A stretch of DNA of 64,000 nt from Burkholderiales bacterium 39-55-53 (GCA_002282445.1 NCJK01000002.1:186001-250000); one strand, 5' to 3'; shown: positions 26,731 to 35,906, counted from the stretch's first letter. Numbers and translations: made by a program. The notes: generated by a model from the letters alone, not told the origin.

Positions 26731-27924
26731 ATGGAACTTGCACACGACACCCCCATCACGGTCGAACACATCGAACCTTCGCAACGCTATTTAAGAATTG
26801 CGGTGGTCACTGAAACATGGCCACCTGAAATCAACGGTGTCGCGGTCACCTTGTCAAAGCTGATTCAACAATTAGGCAGCAGACATCACACCATTCAACT
26901 CATCCGTCCTCGCCAAGACAAGTTTGATTCCGGCAAAGAAAACGACGGCTGGTCAGAATTGCTTCTCAAGGGCTTACCCATCCCCAAGTACCCACAGCTC
27001 AAGCTCGGCCTGCCTAGCAAAAAAGCGTTGCTACAAGCTTGGAGTACCAAGCGTCCAGACTTGGTTCACATTGCCACTGAAGGTCCATTGGGTTGGTCTG
27101 CACTGCAAGCAGCCAAAATCTTGCGCCTGCCCGTGACATCCGATTTCCGAACCAACTTCCACAGCTATTGCCAACACTACGGCGTGGGCTGGCTTACCAA
27201 ACCCATCGTGGCTTATTTGCGCAAGTTTCACAACCGCACCGACTGCACCATGGTCCCGACGCAGAGCATGAAGCAGCAGCTAGAAGCTTACGGATTCAAA
27301 AATTTGAAAGTGGTTGCGCGTGGGATAGACACCACCTTGTTTCATCCAGACAAACGCAGTGAGCTCATGCGCGAAAGCTGGGGGGCAACATCAGCTACGA
27401 CCGTGTTGTTATCGGTGGGTCGATTGGCTGCCGAAAAAAACCTCAGCCTCACCATCGAAACCTACCAGACCTTAAAAGCTGCGGGCCGTGATGTGAAGAT
27501 GGTGTTTGCTGGAGACGGTCCAATGCGTGCAGCCACCCAGATCAAATGCCCAGAGGCCATCTTCATGGGCATGTGCAGCCATGAACAACTCGCCATACTT
27601 TATGCCAGCGCAGATGTGTTGCTGTTCCCAAGCTTGACTGAAACATTTGGCAATGTGACCTTGGAAGCGATGTCGAGTGCAACGCCTGTCTTGGCATTTG
27701 ATTGTGCTGCTGCAAGTGACTTCATCGTCAATCAAAGCAACGGTTGGCTCATCGATAGCGCGCAACCCAAAGCCTACATCCAACGCGCCTTAGAGATCAC
27801 CCAAGACCCGTCTACCCTCCATCAAGCAAGATCGTTGACACGCGCGAGCATCGAGCATCTTGGGTGGTGCGCTATTGCTCAGCAAGTCGAAAATATATTT
27901 CAATCTGCCATAGAAAATAATTGA
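26731..27924 (+). CDS. GT4-family glycosyltransferase, Agt-like
   Basis: A 397-residue GT-B enzyme. The N-terminal acceptor domain begins with VVTETWPPEINGVAVTLSKL, and HIATEGPLGWSAL is the block shared with diacylglycerol glycosyltransferases and MgtA-type enzymes. The C-terminal donor domain has VGRLAAEKNL, FAGDGPM and the FPSLTETFGNVTLEAM signature. It resembles the second glycosyltransferase of this block (29517-30587), so it may add the same or a second sugar to diacylglycerol. There is no Shine-Dalgarno. It ends one base before the convergent lplT stop. Confidence 0.82.
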   Translation: MELAHDTPITVEHIEPSQRYLRIAVVTETWPPEINGVAVTLSKLIQQLGSRHHTIQLIRPRQDKFDSGKENDGWSELLLKGLPIPKYPQLKLGLPSKKALLQAWSTKRPDLVHIATEGPLGWSALQAAKILRLPVTSDFRTNFHSYCQHYGVGWLTKPIVAYLRKFHNRTDCTMVPTQSMKQQLEAYGFKNLKVVARGIDTTLFHPDKRSELMRESWGATSATTVLLSVGRLAAEKNLSLTIETYQTLKAAGRDVKMVFAGDGPMRAATQIKCPEAIFMGMCSHEQLAILYASADVLLFPSLTETFGNVTLEAMSSATPVLAFDCAAASDFIVNQSNGWLIDSAQPKAYIQRALEITQDPSTLHQARSLTRASIEHLGWCAIAQQVENIFQSAIENN

Positions 27925-27925
27925 A

Positions 27926-29128
27926 TCAAGAACGTCGCCACATCAGCAAGCACAACGGCGCGATGCCTGCGACCAACAAGGTCGCCAGCAAGACCATGAT
28001 CCAAGCCAACGAAATGTTCATGGCCAGCAACGCGCTGTAAGTGGCAAGCATCAACAGCACGCTCAAGTTTTCATTAAAGCCTTGCACCGCTATCGAGCGG
28101 CCCGAACTCAACACTTGCATGCCGCGATGCTGCAACAAGGCATTCATGGGTACCAGCAACAGCCCACCAGCCACACCCACGCACAGCAAAAGTGGAATGG
28201 CCCAACGCACGTCTGTGACCATCACAATCACAGGCAGCAACAAGGCCAGCACGATGCCCCAAGGCAAGGCTTGGCGTGCGGCATGGAGCTTGAAAATTCG
28301 ACCTGCCAGATAAGCCCCCGTTATCACACCGATGGCGACCAACGCTTGCAAATAAGCACCGCCTTTGAGCGAAAGGCCCAATGTTTGCTGCGCCCACAGC
28401 AACACGGCAAATTGCATCACAGCACCCACGCCCCAGTACAAGGTGGTGACATACAAGGACACACCACCCAAGGGGTCGCGCCACAACCTTTGATTGGTTT
28501 TCCAAAATGCACGCCAACTGATTGTTTGCCACGTCAGCGGCACAATCACACCCACTCGTTTCATCGGCCGCAAACCCATATTCAATGCAGCAGCCATCAA
28601 GTAAATCGCAACCACACCCACCATTGCAGGCAAGGTTTGGGTTTCAACGCCGAGTACGAGCCGCGGACTGATTTCAGACAAGCCGCTCAATGCCCCACCC
28701 ATCGCGATTCCCAAGATGACAGACAGGACCACAGTGACCTCAAGCCAAGCATTGGCACGCACCAACAAGCGGGGTGGCACAGACTCTGTCACCAAACCAT
28801 ATTTACAAGGTGCATACACCGATGCCGCCAAACCAATGAGTGCAAATGCCATCAATGGTTGAGCCCCTGCGACAAGCAGCACAACACCCACAATTTTGAG
28901 TGCGTTCATCCAAGCCATTAACTGATTTTTAGCAAACGCATCCGCCAGTGGCCCCACGAACGACGCCAGAAACACGTAGGACAGCGTCAGAGAGAACTTC
29001 AAGAGAGGCGCCCACCAGCCCGGATACCCTTGTTCATTCAGGAAGTAAATTCCCAAAATCAACAAGGCATTGTCTGCAAGGCCGGAAGCGAATTGAGCGC
29101 CAATCAGGAAGTAAAAGCCCTTATGCAT
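27926..29128 (-). CDS. lplT: LplT-like lysophospholipid/lipid flippase (MFS)
   Basis: A 400-residue MFS transporter with about 12 membrane segments. The LplT features are near the start (FASGLADNALLILGIYFL), GPLADAFAKNQLMAWMNALKI, YAPCKYGLVTESVPP and ANAWLEVTVV. E. coli LplT moves lysophospholipids inward for re-acylation. I chose the ATG at 29128, since the upstream extension overlaps the preceding gene and is not hydrophobic. It is the last gene of the olsB-plcP-agt operon, 8 bp after a small unknown gene, so its cargo may be a lyso-lipid made during lipid exchange. Confidence 0.85.
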   Translation of the reverse strand: MHKGFYFLIGAQFASGLADNALLILGIYFLNEQGYPGWWAPLLKFSLTLSYVFLASFVGPLADAFAKNQLMAWMNALKIVGVVLLVAGAQPLMAFALIGLAASVYAPCKYGLVTESVPPRLLVRANAWLEVTVVLSVILGIAMGGALSGLSEISPRLVLGVETQTLPAMVGVVAIYLMAAALNMGLRPMKRVGVIVPLTWQTISWRAFWKTNQRLWRDPLGGVSLYVTTLYWGVGAVMQFAVLLWAQQTLGLSLKGGAYLQALVAIGVITGAYLAGRIFKLHAARQALPWGIVLALLLPVIVMVTDVRWAIPLLLCVGVAGGLLLVPMNALLQHRGMQVLSSGRSIAVQGFNENLSVLLMLATYSALLAMNISLAWIMVLLATLLVAGIAPLCLLMWRRS

Positions 29129-29136
29129 GGAGTGAC

Positions 29137-29520
29137 TTACTTGGGGTGCCAATGCGCAAGCCCCATCACCAAAATCACCCGCAAATGATGCGTCAAGTTG
29201 TCTAATCCTTGAAGCTTGAATTCTTGCCCTGATTGTTTGATGCAAAAAACTTCTGTCTGTACTAAAAACTCAATCGCAATTACATCGGGAACAAATCCGA
29301 CGGGACACTGAATATGCAGGGTAGGAAACCGCCCTTCAAAACGGTTGCTGCACGCAAATCGAAAATGACGCGCATCCAGAAAGTGTTCAATTGATTCGAA
29401 CAACTTAGGTAGCAGAACTTCTTTGACGGTTTGGTAATCGGAGTAGCGATGGATGTCCCGCAAATAGCTCTCAAACGTAGGGTCGCTGATGCTATTTGGT
29501 ACAAAGTACAGCGGGCTCAT
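29137..29520 (-). CDS. Hypothetical protein in the lipid-remodelling operon
   Basis: A 127-residue soluble protein, translationally coupled to the glycosyltransferase before it (ATGA overlap) and 8 bp ahead of lplT. It starts MSPLYFVPNSISDP and ends LAHWHPK. I see no signal peptide, membrane segment or known motif. A central FPTLHIQCPVGFVPDVIAIEF stretch suggests a beta-rich core. Its strict embedding between agt and lplT argues that it is real and serves the same pathway, perhaps as a small accessory or regulatory subunit. I do not recognise the family. Confidence 0.7.
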   Translation of the reverse strand: MSPLYFVPNSISDPTFESYLRDIHRYSDYQTVKEVLLPKLFESIEHFLDARHFRFACSNRFEGRFPTLHIQCPVGFVPDVIAIEFLVQTEVFCIKQSGQEFKLQGLDNLTHHLRVILVMGLAHWHPK

Positions 29521-30587
29521 GGGTGAACCTCAAGCCCTTCCATAGGAATTGCTCTGTCAATCCTCACCAAGTGCTGTTCAAACAAGCGCGTCGACTCATC
29601 CCAGCTAAATGAGAGCGCTTGCGATCTTGCTTCAGACCGTTTAATTTTCAAGGCCTCTAGACTTGCAAACGCCAAGTCCTCATGCAAGACACCCCCTTTT
29701 TGTTGGTGTGAATTTTCTGAGCTCATCCGGAGAACTTCAAGGGGCCCATCCACGGGATACGCTGCCACTGGCGTACCACACGCCATCGCCTCAAGCATGA
29801 CCAATCCAAACGTTTCATTGCGACTTGGAAAAGTGAAGACGTCGGCACTTGCATACACACGCGCCAACTCATCACGCGGCAGCACGCCTAACCAACGCAC
29901 ATGATGAAATTTTTCTTTCAGTTCATCTTCTAATGGGCCAACGCCACACACCACTTTGCTGCCGTGCCATGGCATGGCCAAAAAGCTATCAATGTTTTTT
30001 TCATAAGACACGCGACCTACATACAGCGCGATGGGACGAGGCAAATCTGCTAACTCTGGATGACTTGCAACTTGTTCAGAATACTCAAACAACGCCATGT
30101 CGACGCCATGCGTCCAACTGCGAAGGTTTTTAAATCCCCATCCCTCGAGCAAGCGCATCACCCCTTGGGTAGGGACCATGACGCCTGCCGATGGCTTATG
30201 AAAATGGCGAAAGATGGCATATCCCATCCAGAGTGGTATACGCAGTGCCGCTTTCAACACTTCAGGGAAGCGCGTATGAAAAGCCGTGGTGAATGGCAAG
30301 TCATGTTTCAAACAATACTTGCGCGCGGCCCAACCCAAAGGCCCCTCTGTGGCCACATGTATGGCATCTGGCTCAAACGCATCCAATTGACGCGCCAATT
30401 GCGCATAGGGCTTCACCGCCAGATCAATGCCTGCGTAACCTGGGCAAGGCCGCGTTTTAAATAGATCCGGATGAATCACCTCAACGGTATGACCTTTGTC
30501 GTTGAGTTGGTCCACCAACTCCACCAGTGTGGTGACCACACCGTTGATTTGGGGGCGCCAAGCGTCTGTGACCAGTGCTATTTTCAT
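29517..30587 (-). CDS. agt: Agt-type diacylglycerol glycosyltransferase (GT4)
   Basis: A 356-residue GT-B enzyme beginning MKIALVTDAWRPQINGVVTTL, with HVATEGPLGWAAR, TTAFHTRFPEVL, WTHGVDMALF, YVGRVSYEKNI and the donor site FPSRNETFGLVMLEAM. This is the glycosyltransferase that accompanies PlcP in alphaproteobacteria and marine bacteria, where it converts diacylglycerol to glucosyl- or glucuronosyl-diacylglycerol on phosphate starvation. It overlaps plcP by 4 bp (ATGA) and the next small gene by 4 bp. The sugar donor cannot be read from sequence. Confidence 0.88.
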   Translation of the reverse strand: MKIALVTDAWRPQINGVVTTLVELVDQLNDKGHTVEVIHPDLFKTRPCPGYAGIDLAVKPYAQLARQLDAFEPDAIHVATEGPLGWAARKYCLKHDLPFTTAFHTRFPEVLKAALRIPLWMGYAIFRHFHKPSAGVMVPTQGVMRLLEGWGFKNLRSWTHGVDMALFEYSEQVASHPELADLPRPIALYVGRVSYEKNIDSFLAMPWHGSKVVCGVGPLEDELKEKFHHVRWLGVLPRDELARVYASADVFTFPSRNETFGLVMLEAMACGTPVAAYPVDGPLEVLRMSSENSHQQKGGVLHEDLAFASLEALKIKRSEARSQALSFSWDESTRLFEQHLVRIDRAIPMEGLEVHP

Positions 30588-31354
30588 GCAACTTTGACCA
30601 AATGAGGTTTCTCAACAACGATGGGTTCTGTTTGCCAATACAACAGCGATAACTCACCCTGCTCGTTTTCTACCAACGCACTGCGGCTCTCCACCCAATC
30701 ACCATCATTGCAATAGAGAATACCGTTGACATCACGAATCTCTGCACGGTGGATGTGACCACACACCACACCTTGGTAGCCATGTTTGGCGGCTTCTTGT
30801 GCCACTGCATTTTCAAAATCAGTGACGTAATTGAGCGCCTTTTTCACCTTGTGTTTTAAGTAAGCAGACAAGGACCAATAAGGCAAGCCCATGCGACCGC
30901 GCATGTTGTTCAGATAGCGGTTGAGCCTGAGTGTGAACTCATACAAGTAGTCGCCCACATAAGCCAACCACTTGGCTTGTTGAACCACGGCATCAAAGTA
31001 GTCACCGTGAATCACCCACAACTTGCGTCCATCTGCCGTTTGATGCACAGCCTCATCCACCACCTCGATGCCACCAAAGTGGTGATCTAAGAAGTGCCTT
31101 GCAAACTCATCATGATTTCCCGGCACATAAATGACTCGGCAGCCTTTGCGTGCTTTACGCAATAACTTCTGAATCACATCGTTGTGCGCTTGCGGCCAGT
31201 ACCAACGACGGCGCAACTGCCATCCATCAATGATGTCACCCACAAGATACAGATTGTCACTGGTGTTTTCTTTCAGAAAATCCAACAATGCCTCTGCTTG
31301 ACACCCGGGCGTTCCCAAGTGCAAATCCGAGATGAAGATGGTTCTGTAATGCAT
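30584..31354 (-). CDS. plcP: PlcP phosphate-starvation phospholipase C (metallophosphoesterase)
   Basis: A 256-residue calcineurin-type phosphoesterase with all metal-binding blocks: FISDLHLGTPGCQ, YLVGDIIDGWQ, YVPGNHDEF, VIHGDYFD and VCGHIHRAEI. It is related to LpxH, but RRWYWPQAHNDVIQKLLRKARKG is characteristic of PlcP, which hydrolyses phosphatidylcholine or phosphatidylethanolamine to diacylglycerol and releases the phosphorylated head group. The ATG at 31354 overlaps the olsB stop by one base (TGATG), and its own stop overlaps agt, so olsB-plcP-agt is one coupled operon under the Pho box at 32270. Confidence 0.9.
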   Translation of the reverse strand: MHYRTIFISDLHLGTPGCQAEALLDFLKENTSDNLYLVGDIIDGWQLRRRWYWPQAHNDVIQKLLRKARKGCRVIYVPGNHDEFARHFLDHHFGGIEVVDEAVHQTADGRKLWVIHGDYFDAVVQQAKWLAYVGDYLYEFTLRLNRYLNNMRGRMGLPYWSLSAYLKHKVKKALNYVTDFENAVAQEAAKHGYQGVVCGHIHRAEIRDVNGILYCNDGDWVESRSALVENEQGELSLLYWQTEPIVVEKPHLVKVA

Positions 31355-32202
31355 CAGGCGCCCAAAAAGTGTTTGCGGTAACGCGGTGGCATGTCGTTGA
31401 TCTTCATCAACATTGGCAAGTCCGCCGTGTTGAAGTCTGGATCCCAAGCAGGTGCACCCAACACTTTGGCACCCAGGCGCAAGTAACCTTTGATAAGTGC
31501 GGGCGGTTCAAATGCTGGATTGACTTCCCACTGCTCCACGGGCAAGGCCAATCGTGGGGTGACACGGTTTTCTACATCTGCCAAATGAGTCTGCTTCAAC
31601 TGGTGCCAAATGCTGGCGGCAACCTCCCCGCTCACCACGCCTTGGTGGAGCATCGGAATGCTGGCACAGCCAATCATCACGTCGAGTTTGTTGCGCACCA
31701 TGAACTCTGCCAATGCACCCCACAGAGCCATGATCACGCCACCATGACGATGCTCTGGATGCACGCAGCTGCGACCGAGTTCGACCATGCGTTCGCGGTA
31801 TTGACGCAAACGTGTCAAATCAAATTCAAGGTCCGAATACGTGCTACCAATGCGCTTGGCTTGGGCGGGCGTCAGCACGCGGTAGGTGCCAATCACTTGT
31901 TCAGTCACATCATCGCGAATGATGAGATGCTCGCAAAAGTCATCAAACAAATCGATGTCGTGGCCTGGAATGCTGTCTTTCAAACGTGCGCCCATTTCGG
32001 TGGCAAACACGTCATAGCGTAGACGCTGGGCTTCGCGCACCTCATCTTGGTGCTTGGCCCATTCAACGATCAGAGCGGGGCGTGCTTCAGCTTTTTGGGA
32101 AGTGACAGGAACTTTTTGAGCGTCAAGATCGTTTCGATGAAGCGACCCCCGAGGCACATCGATGAATGACAGTGGCATGGTGGGGTTTGGCAGTTCTTTC
32201 AT
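31354..32202 (-). CDS. olsB: L-ornithine N(alpha)-acyltransferase OlsB
   Basis: A 282-residue GNAT-fold acyltransferase that transfers a 3-hydroxyacyl chain from ACP to ornithine, giving lyso-ornithine lipid. Conserved blocks: EAQRLRYDVFATEMGARL, DFCEHLIIRD, GTYRVL and MVELGRSCVHPEHRHGGVI. I chose ATG 32202, which has AGGAG at the right distance; the frame extends upstream to 32298 but crosses the Pho box. It is divergent from the olsA-like gene, with separate Pho boxes for each, and is the first gene of the plcP-agt operon. Confidence 0.9.
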   Translation of the reverse strand: MKELPNPTMPLSFIDVPRGSLHRNDLDAQKVPVTSQKAEARPALIVEWAKHQDEVREAQRLRYDVFATEMGARLKDSIPGHDIDLFDDFCEHLIIRDDVTEQVIGTYRVLTPAQAKRIGSTYSDLEFDLTRLRQYRERMVELGRSCVHPEHRHGGVIMALWGALAEFMVRNKLDVMIGCASIPMLHQGVVSGEVAASIWHQLKQTHLADVENRVTPRLALPVEQWEVNPAFEPPALIKGYLRLGAKVLGAPAWDPDFNTADLPMLMKINDMPPRYRKHFLGA

Positions 32203-32269
32203 AGCAGCTCCTGTTTGAATCAATGCCTGTGATTCTTGACAGAAGTTGTGAATTAACCGCGAAGATTGC

Positions 32270-32287
32270 ATGAAACATTCGTGACAA
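32270..32287 (-). promoter_or_regulatory. Pho box for the olsB-plcP-agt operon
   Basis: Minus strand TTGTCAC-GAAT-GTTTCAT, a good 7-4-7 match. The -10 is poor (GGTTAA/TTAATT, 11-14 nt downstream). It lies about 70 bp before the olsB start. Confidence 0.65.
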
Positions 32288-32299
32288 ATCAATGTCATT

Positions 32300-32317
32300 T
32301 CTTCATGAAGTTGTCAT
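32300..32317 (+). promoter_or_regulatory. Pho box for olsA
   Basis: Plus strand TCTTCAT-GAAG-TTGTCAT, then 10 nt, then TATGCT (32328-32333). The predicted start of transcription is only about 6 nt before the ATG. It sits 13 bp from the divergent olsB box. Confidence 0.65.
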
Positions 32318-32345
32318 ATGACAAACCTATGCTCATTGACCAATT

Positions 32346-33089
32346 ATGTTGATCAAATACCTGCGCCTGATTCGTGCTTTTGCACATGCCTTTTGGATTT
32401 TGTGGGTCAAGTTCCCGCATCTCAGCCGAGAGAAAAAACTTGAAGCCATCCGTGACTGGTCAGCGAGCACGCTCAACGTGTTGGGCATTCAACTCATCCA
32501 TGAGACTTCCATTCATCACATCCAGTCATCACAAGCGCCGTTGATGTTGGTGGCAAACCATATTTCATGGATTGATGCACTGATCATTCAAACCATCCAA
32601 CCCAGTGTCTTTGTTGCCAAGGCAGAGATTCGCCACTGGCCTATCGTCGGTGACATTGCCAAGGGCTGCGGCGTTGTGTTTGTCAACCGCGGCTCACCCA
32701 GCTCAGCTCGGCGCATGGTGGATGACATATCAAGTGCACTTCACCATGGCTATTGCGTTGCTGGATTTCCAGAAGGCACCAGCAGCGAAGGTAGCTCGGT
32801 GAGTTTGTTTCATGCCAACTTGTTTGAAGCCGCCATCAATCACCATGTGCAAATCCAACCCTTGGCCATTCGCTATACCGAACCACAGACAGGCAAACTT
32901 TGTTTGCGAGCGGCATTCATCGGCGATATCGGTTTTGTTCAGTCTTTGCATCAAGTCATGAGCAGCAAAGGCATTCATGCGAAAGTCCATGCAGGCGAAC
33001 TGATATCGCCACAAGGACACTCACGCAGAACACTGGCGCAACTCTCACATCGCTCTGTGAGTGCGCAGCTAGAACTCCTTAACGCATGA
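32346..33089 (+). CDS. olsA: OlsA-like lyso-ornithine lipid O-acyltransferase (PlsC family)
   Basis: A 247-residue acyltransferase with a membrane anchor near residues 8-24 and the PlsC motifs: HX4D in VANHISWIDAL, FVNRGS and the acceptor site FPEGTSSEG. The divergent pairing with olsB and the Pho box point to the second step of ornithine-lipid synthesis rather than to housekeeping phosphatidic acid synthesis; this is inference from context, since the motifs are shared. There is no Shine-Dalgarno and the predicted leader is very short. Its 3' end overlaps the convergent TRAP permease gene by 11 bp. Confidence 0.82.
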   Translation: MLIKYLRLIRAFAHAFWILWVKFPHLSREKKLEAIRDWSASTLNVLGIQLIHETSIHHIQSSQAPLMLVANHISWIDALIIQTIQPSVFVAKAEIRHWPIVGDIAKGCGVVFVNRGSPSSARRMVDDISSALHHGYCVAGFPEGTSSEGSSVSLFHANLFEAAINHHVQIQPLAIRYTEPQTGKLCLRAAFIGDIGFVQSLHQVMSSKGIHAKVHAGELISPQGHSRRTLAQLSHRSVSAQLELLNA

Positions 33090-34884
33090 ATGACGCCACA
33101 CAATTTGGCAAACCCAGCGCCAACAAGGGCAACCAAGAAATCAACAACGTACCGACAAAAATTGCCCCTAAGGCTGGCGCTACAGAAATAGCAACGGTGC
33201 GAATCGGTTGTTTGAACACAGCCGAAGCAAAGTAAATGTTCATGCCTGCAGGCGGGCATAAAAATCCCATCTCCATATTGGCCAAGAAAATAATGCCGAA
33301 ATGGACTGGGTCAATGCCATAGCTGATCGCCAATGGCAACAGCAAGGGCACCAACACCACGATGGCGGCATAAATCTCCATCAGCGCACCGGCTGCAAAT
33401 AAAAACACATTCAACGCCAGCAAGAACAACCACTTGTTTTGGGTCACGCTCTGCACCCAGTCGGTCGCCAAGTCTGGAATGCCTGCATCGACCAAGTAAT
33501 TGGTCAGACCCAGTGCCATGCCAAGAATGAGCATCACACCGCCAATGATTTGAGTGGTTTGCGACAAACATTCGCCCAACTTCTTACCGTCTAACTCTCG
33601 ATGCGCAAAAGCTTGCGTCAACACCGCATAAATCGCAGTCAATGCCGCACTCTCTGTGGGCGTGGCGAATCCACTGCCCAAAGATCCAATCGCCACGACC
33701 GGCGCTAGCAACTCCCACTTCGCATGCCAAGCAGATGACTTCAAGCGAGACATGCTGAATTGGGCTTGCTTGGTTGTGGGGGCTTCAACACTGCCGCGAC
33801 GCAAATAGCCACCAAAAATCAGCAAGCACCCCACCATCACAATGGCAGGAACCAAACCTGCTAAGAACATGGTGTTGATTGGCACGCGTGCAATGATGGC
33901 GTACATGATTAGTGGCACAGAAGGCGCCAACAAAACCCCGAGTGCACTGGCGCTGGTGACAAGGCTGATGCTTTTTCGCTGCGGGTAACCCACACCTTGC
34001 AGCAAGGGCAGCAACAAGCCGCCCAGCGCCAAGATGGTCACACCGCTGCCCCCTGTGAAAGCCGTGAAGCATGAACACAAGACGGTGGCCGCAATCACGG
34101 TTCCCGTCTGACCACCGCCAAACAAGTCCACAAACACTGCGCCCAACCGTTGCGCAGCACCCGTGGCGGCAAAAATCAAACCTGCCAACGTGAACAAAGG
34201 CAGAGCTGGCAATGAAGGATTGACCGTGATTTGGTAATGCGACAGCGCAATCGATGCCAGCGGCAACCCGTCCTGCCAAAACAAGGCAAGTGCCAAGCCG
34301 CCCAAAATGGTGAAGATGGGAGCACCAAACGCCAACAACACCCCCAGGAAAAAGAGCCACGGCCAGAGCGGCAAAGCTTCACCATCCCAATAGAAAGCCA
34401 AACATGCACCCAACACAGGTGCGGCGATGGCACACACCCACTTCACCAGCCCTGTCTGCCCACAACGTGCACCCAGCTTCATCGACAGAATGGCAAAACC
34501 GACTGGCATGGCCGCTTGAAACCACCACACGGGGATGCCGTACGCCAATATTTGCTCAGCCGAACTCTCACTGATGACCAACTGAGCACTGGCCCATGTC
34601 AACACACCTCCCACAGCCGCAGCGCCAAACTGTCCGAGGGGATAAAAACGAGGCAACACCACACCTAGGCTAGTGAGGTGGCCAAAGCGTTCAGCGGCAA
34701 TTGCACCTGCCATGGCCATCAACAATCCCAAGTGCTGGACCACCACCGGTGCGTTGTCGATGCCCTTGCCCATCATGGGTCGCGACAAAATTTCGACCAA
34801 TGGAATCAAGGCCATCAAGGCCAATGCAAGCGAAGCCAAGCCTGCATCGGCTTGCATCAAACCTCTGAAAAAACGCCCCATCAT
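33079..34884 (-). CDS. TRAP transporter fused small and large permease (DctQM)
   Basis: A 601-residue fusion. Residues 1-160 form the four-helix DctQ-like part, and the rest is a DctM large subunit with about 12 segments and the family blocks GAPIFTILGGLALALF, PLFTLAGLIFAATG, AFTGGSGVTILALGG and MGFLCPPAGMNIYFAS. It uses an ion gradient to import a solute delivered by the periplasmic DctP protein. It overlaps the dctP gene and is third in the tatT-dctP-dctQM operon, which has a Pho box with an excellent -10. The substrate is unknown. Confidence 0.92.
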   Translation of the reverse strand: MMGRFFRGLMQADAGLASLALALMALIPLVEILSRPMMGKGIDNAPVVVQHLGLLMAMAGAIAAERFGHLTSLGVVLPRFYPLGQFGAAAVGGVLTWASAQLVISESSAEQILAYGIPVWWFQAAMPVGFAILSMKLGARCGQTGLVKWVCAIAAPVLGACLAFYWDGEALPLWPWLFFLGVLLAFGAPIFTILGGLALALFWQDGLPLASIALSHYQITVNPSLPALPLFTLAGLIFAATGAAQRLGAVFVDLFGGGQTGTVIAATVLCSCFTAFTGGSGVTILALGGLLLPLLQGVGYPQRKSISLVTSASALGVLLAPSVPLIMYAIIARVPINTMFLAGLVPAIVMVGCLLIFGGYLRRGSVEAPTTKQAQFSMSRLKSSAWHAKWELLAPVVAIGSLGSGFATPTESAALTAIYAVLTQAFAHRELDGKKLGECLSQTTQIIGGVMLILGMALGLTNYLVDAGIPDLATDWVQSVTQNKWLFLLALNVFLFAAGALMEIYAAIVVLVPLLLPLAISYGIDPVHFGIIFLANMEMGFLCPPAGMNIYFASAVFKQPIRTVAISVAPALGAIFVGTLLISWLPLLALGLPNCVASFMR

Positions 34885-35906
34885 TTAGCTTTACCTGAGC
34901 GATAAGCTTTCAAGTGGCGAAACACTTCATCGAAAGTCTCTGCGGGAACCAACGTGCCACGAATGCGTGGATAAAGCTTGTCAGCCAACTCTTGCCATGC
35001 ACGCATTTGCTCAGCATTGGGCTTGTTCACCACCAAGCCGCGCTTTTTCATGGCATCTACCGCCTCTTCCACTTCTTGGCGCGCTTTGGTGCGAATTTGC
35101 GCACCCGCTTTGTCACTTGCAGCACGCACTGCAGCTTGGGTCTCAGGCGTCATGTCATCCCAAGTTTTTTTCGTCACCACCAAGGCACCCACGATCGGGG
35201 CCCAATTGATTTCAAGCATGTTGGGCGCCATGGTGTAGACCTGACTTGCCAGCGCAAAGTAAGGCGTAGAGGGCACCACATTGATCATGCCGGTTTGCAC
35301 CGAGGGCAAGATATCGCTGGTCTCAAGCGGCACAGGCGTGTAGCCCATGCTCTTCATGATCTCTTGTTGATCAGCTTCGCCACCCCATGCAAAGAATTTC
35401 ATTTTTTGGTAATCGTCGGGCTTGAATGCTGGGTCTTTAGAGAAAAAGCGCACCCAGCCAGCATCACCCCATGCCAACACCACAAAGCCTTTGTCGAGAA
35501 ATTTTTTCTCCATCGCGGGGCGCATCTTTTCGCGGACGTAGTCCACCTCTTCCCACGACTTAAACAGCAAGGGCATAGATTGCAGCGCTGCGATCGAAGG
35601 CTCAATTTCACGCAAGCCCACGACCGACAAAAGTGCACCTTGCAACTGCCCAATGCGCATGCGACGTGCTAGCTCGGTTTCACCCCCTTGGCTGCCATCG
35701 GGGTACACCACAAATTTGGCATTGCCTCCTTGAGCCGCACGCCATGATTCACCGATTTCAATGAGCTGTCGGTGGTACAAAGAATTTTTGGGGGCCAACG
35801 TTCCCAAGCGCAATTGCTTGTCAGGCGCAGACCAAGACACCGTCTGCACCAACACCAAGCCAACAGCCAAAGACAATTTCAAACAGGTACGAATCAATTT
35901 AGACAT
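34881..35906 (-). CDS. dctP: TRAP transporter periplasmic solute-binding protein (DctP family)
   Basis: A 341-residue exported protein with a Sec signal (LSLAVGLVLVQTVSWSA). The DctP fold is recognised from LRLGTLAPKNSLYHRQL, PDGSQGGETELARRMRIGQLQGALL, AWGDAGWVRFFS and GMINVVPSTPYFALASQ. The usual carboxylate-binding Arg region is present (RRMRIGQ). It lies between a TatT lipoprotein and the QM permease; TatT-associated TRAP systems are suspected to carry hydrophobic ligands. In this Pho-controlled lipid neighbourhood, import of a lipid-derived compound is plausible but unproven. Confidence 0.9.
   Translation of the reverse strand: MSKLIRTCLKLSLAVGLVLVQTVSWSAPDKQLRLGTLAPKNSLYHRQLIEIGESWRAAQGGNAKFVVYPDGSQGGETELARRMRIGQLQGALLSVVGLREIEPSIAALQSMPLLFKSWEEVDYVREKMRPAMEKKFLDKGFVVLAWGDAGWVRFFSKDPAFKPDDYQKMKFFAWGGEADQQEIMKSMGYTPVPLETSDILPSVQTGMINVVPSTPYFALASQVYTMAPNMLEINWAPIVGALVVTKKTWDDMTPETQAAVRAASDKAGAQIRTKARQEVEEAVDAMKKRGLVVNKPNAEQMRAWQELADKLYPRIRGTLVPAETFDEVFRHLKAYRSGKAK

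Noticed and set aside
28082..28921. 279-codon plus-strand frame opposite lplT
   Set aside because: It is antisense to a clear MFS transporter frame and its His/Gln/Thr-rich product shows no domain or signal.
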